Under the pieces are notes generated by a model. The model saw only the letters and a list, made by a program, of their open reading frames with translations, did no database searches and was not told where the DNA came from. A stretch of DNA of 9,551 nt, taken from NCBI GenBank assembly GCA_049680365.1, contig JBAUHQ010000319.1, positions 1-9,551 on the forward strand. Direction: 5' to 3'. The DNA is from K23-9 sp049680365 (GTDB taxonomy: Bacteria > Planctomycetota > Planctomycetia > Pirellulales > Pirellulaceae). The translations under genes were made by a program, and so were the position numbers. The first letter of the stretch is position 1. Each line of letters opens with the position of its first letter. Shown here one piece after another: positions 1-6,201 of this stretch.

Positions 1-1615
1 CATTTTTCAGCGGAGTGTTTTCTACTTTGTCCAGCACCGCTTGGATTTCGAAGCGACTTTCGATCTTGCCGACATTAATGCCCAAGTCTTTGACGAACTG
101 GCTAAGCTGTCGCAGTTTGCGGCGCTCGGGCGAAGGGTGAACGCGTGAGAGAAAGTTCAGACCGAGGTCGTCTAGCCATGTTGCAACCGCTTGGTTGCCC
201 GCCAGCATGAACTCTTCGATCAGTTGGTGGCTTTCAGTGTGTTCGACTTCGTAAGCACCTTTGACCTTGCCGGCTTTGTCCATGTCCAGCTTGATATCGG
301 GCATGTCCATCGAAAGAGCACCGCCCTTGAAGCGAGCTTTCCGCATCTTCATCGCCAACGTGTGCATCTTTGTCAGCAGATCGCAAACGGGATCGCCCCA
401 TTTTTCGCGGTAGTCATCTGGGTTGGCCAAAAATTGGTCAACTTGCCGATAGTTCAATCGCATGTCGCTGTGGATCGCCGCGTTGTGAACTTCGGTGTGC
501 GAGATTGTTAGGTCATCCTGCATTTCGATCTCGACCGTTTTAACCAGTCGCATTTTGTCGGGCTGCAAACTGGCCAAGTGGTTGCTGATGATCTCAGGAA
601 TCATCGGTACAACACGATCGGGCAAGTAAACGCTGGTTGCGCGAGCGCGAGCTTCTTCATCGATCGCGCCACCGAGAGGCACAAATGTGCTGACGTCGGC
701 GATGTGAACCCACAATCTCCAGCGACCGCCTTCATCCAGTTGTAATGAAATCGCATCGTCGAAATCGCGAGCATCGAACGGGTCGATCGTGATCGTCAGC
801 ATGCCAGTGAGATCTTTTCGATCCGTGGGCACCTCTTCGTCGTTGAATGCATCGGCTTGTTCTCTAGCTGCATCCAAGACTTTGGCAGGAAACTCTTCGG
901 GTAGCGCAAACTGCCGCATGATCAACATCGTGTCGATCGCAGGATTGCTGTTGCTGCCCAAGCGTTCCAGAATGACCGCTTCGCCGCCGTGACCATCGTC
1001 GTCGGGGTACTCGACCATCTCGACGAACACTTTGTCGTCGTTCTCCAGCGGTAACCCGCGCACATCGCCTACTTCGACCGGTTGGTCATAAGGCGTGCCG
1101 TCAAGGAACACGGCCGGCTTTCCGTCGACGACTTTAAACGTGCCTGTGAACTGTCGTCGTGCACGTTGCAAAATCTCGACGACCGCCGCTTCGCTGCCAC
1201 CTTTGTGGCTCGGCCGAACGGTGACTTCGACTAAGTCGCCATCAAGTGCACCGCCTGTTCGTCCGGGCGGAACGAAAAGGTCTTCCTGGGTTTCGTTTTC
1301 ACTACCGCCACCATCGTTGGGGCGGACAAAGCCGAAGCCGCCGCCGGAGGAAAAACCGCTTCCTCGAGCCCGGCGAAACATGCCGCGCAATCTGTCACTC
1401 GGTCCACCGACCGATCCTGTACTTAACACTAAATGATTTGATCCATAGACCAACCTACCTTCGAGCACCAATTGCTTAATCACCCGACGAAGCTCTCGAT
1501 AACCATCGAGGTCGAGCTTCAGTTGCGTGGCGATTTGTTTTGGTTTGCTGGGCCGGTAATCGGCCGAGACGACCAATCGCATCAAGCGATCAGCCAATTG
1601 AGTTGAAATATCCAT
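1..1615 (-). CDS. rnr: Ribonuclease R (RNB-family 3'-5' exoribonuclease), 3' part beyond the window
   Basis: Processive 3'-to-5' exoribonuclease of the RNase II/R family, which degrades structured RNA in the cytoplasm. The frame is open from the ATG at 1615-1613 to the left edge, giving 538 complete codons. An N-terminal helix-turn-helix-like region (about residues 5-65) is followed by a glycine-rich linker and a cold-shock-like segment containing GFGFVRP (about 93-99). A second OB-like segment and then the RNB catalytic domain (from about 265) follow. The catalytic signature TIDPFDARDFDDA places the four metal-binding aspartates at D278, D284, D286 and D287, matching E. coli RNase R D272/D278/D280/D281. 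The conserved block HIADVSTFVPLGGAIDEEA follows. The end of the RNB domain and the expected S1 domain lie off the left edge. The start is chosen because no ATG lies between it and the in-frame upstream stop near 1685; there is no clear Shine-Dalgarno. The N-terminal helix-turn-helix and two cold-shock domains favour RNase R over RNase II. Confidence 0.96.
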   Translation of the reverse strand, partial: MDISTQLADRLMRLVVSADYRPSKPKQIATQLKLDLDGYRELRRVIKQLVLEGRLVYGSNHLVLSTGSVGGPSDRLRGMFRRARGSGFSSGGGFGFVRPNDGGGSENETQEDLFVPPGRTGGALDGDLVEVTVRPSHKGGSEAAVVEILQRARRQFTGTFKVVDGKPAVFLDGTPYDQPVEVGDVRGLPLENDDKVFVEMVEYPDDDGHGGEAVILERLGSNSNPAIDTMLIMRQFALPEEFPAKVLDAAREQADAFNDEEVPTDRKDLTGMLTITIDPFDARDFDDAISLQLDEGGRWRLWVHIADVSTFVPLGGAIDEEARARATSVYLPDRVVPMIPEIISNHLASLQPDKMRLVKTVEIEMQDDLTISHTEVHNAAIHSDMRLNYRQVDQFLANPDDYREKWGDPVCDLLTKMHTLAMKMRKARFKGGALSMDMPDIKLDMDKAGKVKGAYEVEHTESHQLIEEFMLAGNQAVATWLDDLGLNFLSRVHPSPERRKLRQLSQFVKDLGINVGKIESRFEIQAVLDKVENTPLKN

Positions 1616-1922
1616 GACGAGAACATACCGCAAAAGTCGTTCTACCAACACGTAAGAGCGTGGGGAACCAATTGCGTTCGTCACTCATAGGACGGGGTGG
1701 GGCAGGGCAGGTTCGCGGGAAAGTGGCAGTTTGCTTTCCGTTTCATCGGTCTTCCTGCGTAACGGAGGGGAAATCGTGAACCTGCTGGCCTCAAAGCATC
1801 TCCCTTTCCCCATGACGCGATCGGTGACCGGAGGCGTGATCGGCTTGGTGAATCATTGTTGATTTTGCCATCAGTGCGATGCGTTCCCATCCCGGCATGT
1901 AAAGGCTGATCTCGGCATCAAC
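1616..1922. other. Intergenic stretch upstream of rnr; no gene seen
   Basis: About 300 bases between the rnr start (minus strand) and the tRNA-like sequence (plus strand). Short minus-strand frames exist here but show no recognisable protein features and overlap the tRNA-like sequence. The stretch must hold the rnr promoter and any promoter for the tRNA-like gene, but I could not find a convincing -35/-10 pair with normal spacing for either. A purine-rich run GGGGCAGGGCAGG occurs near 1696 and again near 5562; I attach no function to it. Confidence 0.5.
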
Positions 1923-1998
1923 CATTTGGTAGCTCATCGGGTAGAGCAACAGACGATGACTCTGTCGGTAGTGGGTTCGAATCCCATCCAAATGTCCA
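1923..1998 (+). tRNA. tRNA-like gene with non-canonical anticodon loop (nominal anticodon AUG, G33)
   Basis: The sequence folds as a complete 76-nt cloverleaf. The acceptor stem is CATTTGG (1923-1929) with CCAAATG (1988-1994), seven Watson-Crick pairs, followed by T73 and encoded CCA (1996-1998). T8 and A9 are followed by a D arm GCTC/GAGC with an 8-nt loop containing GG. The anticodon stem is ACAGA (1949-1953) with TCTGT (1961-1965), five pairs. The variable loop is 5 nt. The T arm is GTGGG/CCCAT with the canonical loop TTCGAAT. The oddity is the anticodon loop CGATGAC: position 33 is G where nearly every tRNA has U, and the nominal anticodon is AUG with A34, rare in bacteria outside tRNA-Arg. 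Positions 15 and 48 read T and A instead of the usual purine/pyrimidine. The intact stems and CCA argue against random decay. It could be a non-decoding tRNA, a recent pseudogene, or a tRNA that scanners call with undetermined type. Confidence 0.75.
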
Positions 1999-2516
1999 AA
2001 CCCTTGGACCCGCGTTGAAAAACGCACCACCGGTGTGTCGGGCTTTCCGACGATCCGGGCAACGAGCATCGAAAGATTGCTGGATGGCGTACTTGTTCCT
2101 GAACTCCACTGATTCGGCTGACCCAGTGCCAGTCGTTTGAAGTGATAGGACTAGAGAATGATGCACCGCCGGAGTCGATCGATGCACCGAACCAATCAGG
2201 CTTTGCGGACTGTCGATGTCTTTGCAGTGTCTTTGGTGAAGGTCGGCTCTCTCCAGTCGGGCTCTTCACCGGAGAAGACTGCCTTGACGGGTGCTGATCT
2301 CCGCCCGATTGACCGGCAGTTGTCCGAATCATCCGCGAGAGTTCGGCCACCACTTTTTGTTCCCAACGCGACGCGTTAAGCAACACCGTCATTTACTCTC
2401 CCGCTTGCGGGAGAGTCGGGCTCTCAGGCCCGGAGAGGGCCCTGCCTGTCCGCAACTCGCAAACGGCAAAGTTGTTTGTTAAACGAATCTTAGAAATACG
2501 CTGAATCAGAAAAATC
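1999..2516. other. Intergenic stretch between tRNA-like gene and SPFH gene; no supportable protein gene
   Basis: About 500 bases without a convincing gene. Open frames exist on both strands (for example 1934-2392 minus and 2158-2379 plus), but the first reads straight through the tRNA-like sequence, and none shows a domain, signal peptide or hydrophobic pattern. Two small hairpins follow the tRNA-like gene: GCGTT-GAAA-AACGC at 2012-2025, with a GNRA-type tetraloop, and GTCGG-GCTTT-CCGAC at 2037-2051. Neither has a T-run, so I do not call them terminators. A hairpin repeat at 2395-2442 is listed separately. The last 75 bases must contain the SPFH promoter, but I could not assign -35/-10 boxes with normal spacing. 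Confidence 0.5.
2395..2442. repeat. GC-rich palindromic repeat (CTCTCCCGC family hairpins)
   Basis: ACTCTCCCGC (2395-2404) and GCGGGAGAGT (2407-2416) form a perfect 10-bp inverted repeat around TT. Immediately after, CGGGC (2417-2421) can pair with GCCCG (2428-2432); alternatively CTCTC (2421-2425) pairs with GAGAG (2433-2437). The stretch ends in GGGCCC. This 'CTCTCCC...GGGAGAG' type of sequence is familiar as a dispersed intergenic REP-like repeat in various bacterial genomes; its copy number here is unknown. No T-run follows, so it is not an obvious intrinsic terminator. It lies about 75 bases upstream of the SPFH start codon. Confidence 0.7.
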
Positions 2517-3620
2517 ATGCTTGGCATCCAAAACACTCTCGTCCGCGAATTTGAAACCGCAATTGTCTTTCGCCGTGGCGTTCCCACGAAGCGATTAGAC
2601 ACTGGCCGACATTTCATTTTCGGCGCAGCCGAAATTTCCATCTTCGATCGCCGCGAAGCGGCGTTGCTAGACAAGCGATTGCCGGAGATCGTCCGTAGCG
2701 GCTTGATCGATACGCTGGCTACCGTCGTCGACCTTGCCGACAACCAACGCGGATTGGTGTGGATCGAGAAGCGATTCTTCATGGCACTCGCTCCAGGCCA
2801 ATACGCCTTTTGGAATTCGCCAAACACGATTCGCGTGGAAGTACTCGACATCGATGACGATGCGCTGCAATTGCGTCATCCACAATTGCCTGCCATCGTC
2901 GAAAACACGGCGGCGCTGCGATTGTTGGACGTTTGTCGTGTCAACACCGGTATGGTCGGCGTGAAGCTGATTGATGGTCGCTTCGTCGAAACGGTCCATC
3001 CAGGCGTGTACGCGTTCTGGCGATCGGGTCGCAAGGTCACGGTGGTCGAGTTGGATACTCGCGAAACCTTGGTGGACATCGGCGGTCAAGAATTGATGAC
3101 GGCCGACCGCGTGACGTTGCGTTTGAACGTCAACGTTGTCTACCGAGTGGTCGATCCGGCTCGCACGGTTGCCGCGACGACGGATGTTCGGCAAGCACTG
3201 TACCGTGAAGTTCAATTGGCGCTGCGAACGAGCGTCGGACAACGTGATTTGGAAGCGTTGCTCGGCGACCGAAATTCGTTGTCGGATGAGTTGGCCGAGA
3301 TGGTCCAAGAAGCTGCGATGAGAATCGGAGTGGAACTGGTCAGCGTCGGCGTGCGTGACATCATCCTGCCTGGTGACATGAAGGAATTGATGAACCGAGT
3401 CGTCGAGGCGCACAAGGCAGCCGAAGCGAACTTGATCACGCGCCGCGAAGAAACGGCCGCCATCCGCAGCCAAGCCAACACGGCAAAGCTGTTGGCGGAT
3501 AATCCGGCGCTGATGCGTTTGCGCGAGCTAGAAACGCTCGAACGAGTCGCCGCAGTCGGCACGTTGAAGGTCACCGTCGGCGACGGTCGATTGACGGATA
3601 AGCTGACCAATTTGATTTGA
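2517..3620 (+). CDS. SPFH/band-7 (slipin/eoslipin-like) protein without transmembrane segment
   Basis: A 367-residue protein of the SPFH (stomatin/prohibitin/flotillin/HflK-C) superfamily. These proteins form oligomeric scaffolds, usually at membranes. The SPFH core is clear from about residue 175: ELDTRETLVDIGGQELMTADRV, then LRLNVNVVYRVVDPARTV, then a YREVQLALRTSVGQRDLEALL helix typical of slipins. VGVRDIILPGDMKELMNRVVEA follows, leading into a charged helix (about 285-345) likely to form a coiled coil. Unlike stomatins there is no N-terminal hydrophobic anchor. Instead the first 175 residues contain three similar beta modules (about 12-45, 78-113, 146-181), each reading roughly 'hydrophobic strand - charged turn - PG.YAFW - strand'. 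An in-frame TGA about 15 bases upstream fixes the ATG; no good Shine-Dalgarno is visible. The gene stands alone and is followed by an intrinsic terminator. Family assignment is confident; cellular role and partners are unknown. Confidence 0.88.
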   Translation: MLGIQNTLVREFETAIVFRRGVPTKRLDTGRHFIFGAAEISIFDRREAALLDKRLPEIVRSGLIDTLATVVDLADNQRGLVWIEKRFFMALAPGQYAFWNSPNTIRVEVLDIDDDALQLRHPQLPAIVENTAALRLLDVCRVNTGMVGVKLIDGRFVETVHPGVYAFWRSGRKVTVVELDTRETLVDIGGQELMTADRVTLRLNVNVVYRVVDPARTVAATTDVRQALYREVQLALRTSVGQRDLEALLGDRNSLSDELAEMVQEAAMRIGVELVSVGVRDIILPGDMKELMNRVVEAHKAAEANLITRREETAAIRSQANTAKLLADNPALMRLRELETLERVAAVGTLKVTVGDGRLTDKLTNLI

Positions 3621-3640
3621 TCAGTGCTGTAAAAGCAACG

Positions 3641-3682
3641 AACCGTAGGACGTGTGTTAGTGACACGTTGTGCGGTTTTTTT
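3641..3682 (+). terminator. Rho-independent terminator after the SPFH gene
   Basis: AACCG (3641-3645) pairs with CGGTT (3673-3677), and ACGTGT (3650-3655) pairs with ACACGT (3663-3668), separated by a symmetric 4x4 internal loop (TAGG/TGTG) and closed by a 7-nt loop. Seven T residues run from 3676 to 3682. The element begins 20 bases after the SPFH stop codon, so it most likely ends that transcript. Confidence 0.8.
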
Positions 3683-3738
3683 GTAGTGGATCATGTTAAA
3701 GATCCCGTGCACGAAGAATCTTTAACAAGATCCACTAC
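3683..3738. repeat. Long inverted repeat (21-bp arms, 14-nt loop) between convergent genes
   Basis: The left arm (3683-3703, beginning GTAGTGGATC) and right arm (3718-3738, ending GATCCACTAC) are complementary over 20 of 21 positions; the only mismatch is A3693 opposite A3728. The 14-nt loop contains the self-complementary CGTGCACG. It abuts the T-run of the SPFH terminator and ends 12 bases before the stop of the convergent gene at 3751-4659. It could act as the 3' hairpin of that minus-strand transcript, as a dispersed MITE/REP-type repeat, or both. Confidence 0.85.
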
Positions 3739-3750
3739 GGTTTCCCCGAC

Positions 3751-4659
3751 CTACGACTTGCGTGGCGTCAGGCCTTTCTTGGCGATGAAGTAAGTCAAGA
3801 TTGCATCCATCACATGTCCCAGGAGGACAAATCCGCCTAAGAAAATCGCGGCACCAATGGCTTCGGGATCTGAAAAAGCCGCGATCACCATGATCACAAA
3901 GAAACCGAACGAAAAGAGGTACCCCAGTAGTTCGACGACGGCAAGCACGTAGTGACCCATTGTGAAATCACCCCACGATGGAAAGACCAGCGAACGCAGT
4001 GCAAGTTCCTTGGGCGTATAGAACTTCTGACCACAGTTGCCGCACTCGAAGGTGTCTTTTGGTACCACTTCGACGCAATTCGAACACAACGTTTCGCGAG
4101 ACTGGGTCGATTGCGGCGTGAAGCCCAGCGACGCGTATTCATTGCGAGCATGCTCGACGACCTGCGGGATGGCTTTGCGATCGTGCCCTTTGAATCCGCC
4201 GTAGGAAAATTTTGACCCGTCTCTCAGTTTCAGCTTCGAGCCACCCATGAAGCCGCCCTTGAACTTTTCGATCTCGTTGTAAAAGATCGACCAAAACTGA
4301 TGCTTGGGAACACCTTTGCCATTGGAGTTCAGCAGGATCACTCGAAGGTTTGTGAACACAAACACCGTTTGGTTGATCGTGTTAGCCCAAATGCCCATGA
4401 AATACTGTTCAACAAATTTCTGCTGCACACCTTTGCCGATGTACAGGACTTCTTCGCCTTCCTTCAGTGTCTTTTGCATTTGCCCAGCACAAGCGTTGAG
4501 CAAGTTCATTCGATTCTTGACATCGCCTTTCCAACCCATGCCGCTGAGTTTTGGAAAACACTTCGATTCGTCGACTGCGAATGGCAACGCACTGGGGTCG
4601 ATTCCAAGTGTGCGAATTTTTTCGGAGACTTCTGCATCGGTCAGAGCGACAGCGGCCAT
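3751..4659 (-). CDS. Uncharacterised membrane protein: PH/GRAM-like region, zinc ribbon, two C-terminal helices
   Basis: A 302-residue protein I do not recognise as a named family. Residues 60-180 resemble a bacterial PH/GRAM-like fold: EGEEVLYIGKGV, then NTINQTVFVFTNLRVILLN, the phrase 'V.TN.RVI' being characteristic of bPH domains, then FWSIFYNEIEKFKGG and a strand-rich KLKLRDGSKFSYGGF. A four-cysteine zinc ribbon follows, C192-x2-C195 and C206-x2-C209. Two hydrophobic stretches near 235-261 and 267-293 are likely transmembrane helices, so the protein is probably anchored at its C-terminus with PH-like and zinc-ribbon parts in the cytoplasm. There is no signal peptide. The start is supported by a good Shine-Dalgarno eight bases upstream. 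It lies 44 bases downstream of the secreted-protein gene on the same strand, so co-transcription is plausible. Function unknown. Confidence 0.85.
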   Translation of the reverse strand: MAAVALTDAEVSEKIRTLGIDPSALPFAVDESKCFPKLSGMGWKGDVKNRMNLLNACAGQMQKTLKEGEEVLYIGKGVQQKFVEQYFMGIWANTINQTVFVFTNLRVILLNSNGKGVPKHQFWSIFYNEIEKFKGGFMGGSKLKLRDGSKFSYGGFKGHDRKAIPQVVEHARNEYASLGFTPQSTQSRETLCSNCVEVVPKDTFECGNCGQKFYTPKELALRSLVFPSWGDFTMGHYVLAVVELLGYLFSFGFFVIMVIAAFSDPEAIGAAIFLGGFVLLGHVMDAILTYFIAKKGLTPRKS

Positions 4660-4667
4660 GTTAGGTT

Positions 4668-4672
4668 TCCTT
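4668..4672 (-). promoter_or_regulatory. Shine-Dalgarno AAGGA for the PH-like/zinc-ribbon gene
   Basis: On the minus strand AAGGA lies eight bases before the ATG at 4659. It is the clearest ribosome-binding site in the window and supports that start; the other genes here have weak or no such motif. Confidence 0.7.
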
Positions 4673-4703
4673 ATTCGTTTTTGATGAGTCGGTGTTTGTC
4701 CGC

Positions 4704-5318
4704 TTACTTGGCTGTGGCTAGATCGAACTTCTTGATCTGCAAACTGCCGAACGAAAAGCCCAGCTTTGCAATTTTCTTTTCTTGATCGATCTTGGCATGT
4801 TGAATTTCAACTGTTGTGTCGCCCATTTGGACCGTCGCCTTTTCACCAACCACACGGACTTTCAACGTCGCCCATTCGTTTTCTTTCAGTACTGGCAGTT
4901 TCTTGCTCAAGAAAACGGGCTTCGCTTTTTCGTCGCCAGGTTTCTTGATGTAAGTCATCACCGTGCCCGGAGTGGACTGAGACAATTTCACACGAAACGC
5001 ATGCCCGCCGTCTTTCGCGTCCATCGTGAATACAACTGCCTTGCAACCAGTCGGCTTGAAAGTGACTTCGGCGACTGCGTCCTTGTGGGAGACTTCATAG
5101 ACCATGATCGGGCCGTGGTTTGCGAACTTCTTGTACGTTTCGTCATCTTGCATGACCGACGCGACACCGTTTTCGATTTTCCAATCGCCACGCAGGGCTT
5201 TCCGCGTCTCGTGTTTCGCTGCCGTGTAGTCATCGGAGACCAGGTTCCCTGTTGGTGAATCGGCAAGTGCCGGAACCGAAAAAGCAAATAGCAAGAACAA
5301 TAATGTAGAAAAACGCAT
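4704..5318 (-). CDS. Small secreted/periplasmic protein of unknown function
   Basis: A 204-residue protein starting MRFSTLLFLLFAFSVPALA, a classical Sec signal peptide with an ALA cleavage site after about residue 19, leaving a mature protein of about 185 residues. The frame continues 41 codons upstream to an ATG at 5441, but that extension would bury the signal sequence and overlap the divergent PhyH gene, so the start at 5318 is chosen. The mature part is rich in beta-strand-like segments (GDWKIENGVASVMQDD, KDAVAEVTFKP, LKVRVVGEKATVQMGDTTVEI, KLGFSFGSLQIKKFDLA). This pattern recalls concanavalin/LamG-like or DUF1080-type sandwich domains common in planctomycetes. The likeness is by eye and weak, and no catalytic residues can be named. 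The following gene on the same strand begins 44 bases after its stop. Confidence 0.85.
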   Translation of the reverse strand: MRFSTLLFLLFAFSVPALADSPTGNLVSDDYTAAKHETRKALRGDWKIENGVASVMQDDETYKKFANHGPIMVYEVSHKDAVAEVTFKPTGCKAVVFTMDAKDGGHAFRVKLSQSTPGTVMTYIKKPGDEKAKPVFLSKKLPVLKENEWATLKVRVVGEKATVQMGDTTVEIQHAKIDQEKKIAKLGFSFGSLQIKKFDLATAK

Positions 5319-5396
5319 GGCAAAAACTCGGCAATGGAAAAGGCAGGCACTCGCTATAACTTGGTGATAAGAGTCTAACTGAAACAAACCTCGCCG

Positions 5397-6131
5397 ATGT
5401 GGTCGCACGGAATGACAAAAACGACAAATCAGAAGGACCAAGTTGATTGCAATGGCTGCACGATCCTTCGTCAGGTTCTATCGCGATACGACGGCCAGCA
5501 GATGATTGCGGAAATTGCCGAAGCGATGCAAAGCCGCCAGGGGGATGCGATTGCAGCGGGGCAGGGCAGGGTAGTGGGCGGACGCAATTTGCTGAGCCTC
5601 TGGTCGGGATGGCGTCGGATTGTGCAGCAGGAGTCGGTGAAATCGTTGATCCACGCGACGCTTGGGTCGGATGCAGGTGTGGTGCGAATTTTGTACTTCG
5701 ATAAACCGCCTGGTGAAGGTTGGTCCTTGGCAATGCACAAGGACCGCACAATCGCAGTGAAGCAACACGTTGATCCGCCTACACCCTTTGCCAAGCCGAC
5801 CAAGAAAGCGGGGGTGCCGCATGTCGAAGCCACGGAAGAATTGCTAAGAAGCATGCTGACGCTGCGGTTGCATTTGGATCCGATGCACGATGACAATGGG
5901 CCATTGGTGGTCGTGCCGGGATCTCATGCGGGCGAAAGTGATTTGCCGATTGAAACGATTCACTGTGGCGCGGGCGATGTGTTCGTGATGCGCCCGTTGT
6001 TGTCTCATGGCAGTCGGGCGGCGAATCCGGAGACAACGGACCATCGACGCGTGGTGCATCTTGAATTGGCACCTTCCAGTGAGTTGCCTGGTGAATACGA
6101 GTGGCATCAGTTTGTCCCGTGTTCGATCTAA
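5397..6131 (+). CDS. Phytanoyl-CoA dioxygenase (PhyH) family Fe(II)/2-oxoglutarate oxygenase
   Basis: A 244-residue cytoplasmic enzyme of the PhyH branch of non-haem iron oxygenases, which hydroxylate an organic substrate while converting 2-oxoglutarate to succinate. The facial triad is visible: H114-x-D116 in MHKDRTIAVKQH and the distal H204 in LLSHGSR. The 2-oxoglutarate-binding arginine is R217 or R218 in HRRVVHLEL. The block LRLHLDPMHDDNGPLVVVPGSH (about 157-177) is typical of the family. The metal and cosubstrate residues are intact, so it is probably active; the substrate cannot be read from sequence. The first ATG is at 5397; a second in-frame ATG at 5412 removes five residues and is equally plausible, as neither has a clear ribosome-binding site. 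It is divergent from the secreted-protein gene, with 78 bases between them, and lies 70 bases before pyrE on the same strand. Confidence 0.88.
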   Translation: MWSHGMTKTTNQKDQVDCNGCTILRQVLSRYDGQQMIAEIAEAMQSRQGDAIAAGQGRVVGGRNLLSLWSGWRRIVQQESVKSLIHATLGSDAGVVRILYFDKPPGEGWSLAMHKDRTIAVKQHVDPPTPFAKPTKKAGVPHVEATEELLRSMLTLRLHLDPMHDDNGPLVVVPGSHAGESDLPIETIHCGAGDVFVMRPLLSHGSRAANPETTDHRRVVHLELAPSSELPGEYEWHQFVPCSI

Positions 6132-6201
6132 ATCACATCCGTTAGGATTTGATTTGACGCTTGATCGCATTTGATTTCTGCAGCCACGACGGACCGATTC
6201 A

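Noticed and set aside
1934..2392. Minus-strand open frame of 152 codons in the rnr/SPFH gap
   Set aside because: Its 3' end reads through the tRNA-like sequence (the familiar spurious peptide produced by the antisense of a T arm), it has low-complexity composition, and there is no ribosome-binding site or domain.
2667..3473. Minus-strand open frame of 268 codons antisense to the SPFH gene
   Set aside because: The plus-strand protein is a clear SPFH family member; the antisense frame shows no domain and has His/Asp/Arg-rich shadow composition.
3641..3738. Paired hairpins considered as a CRISPR or attachment site
   Set aside because: There are no regularly spaced direct repeats and no integrase or cas gene nearby; the structure is a terminator plus an inverted repeat.
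5319..5441. N-terminal 41-codon extension of the secreted-protein gene
   Set aside because: It would place a good Sec signal peptide internally and overlap the start of the divergent PhyH gene; the ATG at 5318 fits better.
6154..6182. TTGACG as a -35 box for a pyrE promoter
   Set aside because: At normal spacing the -10 position reads TCTGCA, a poor match, so no promoter was called.
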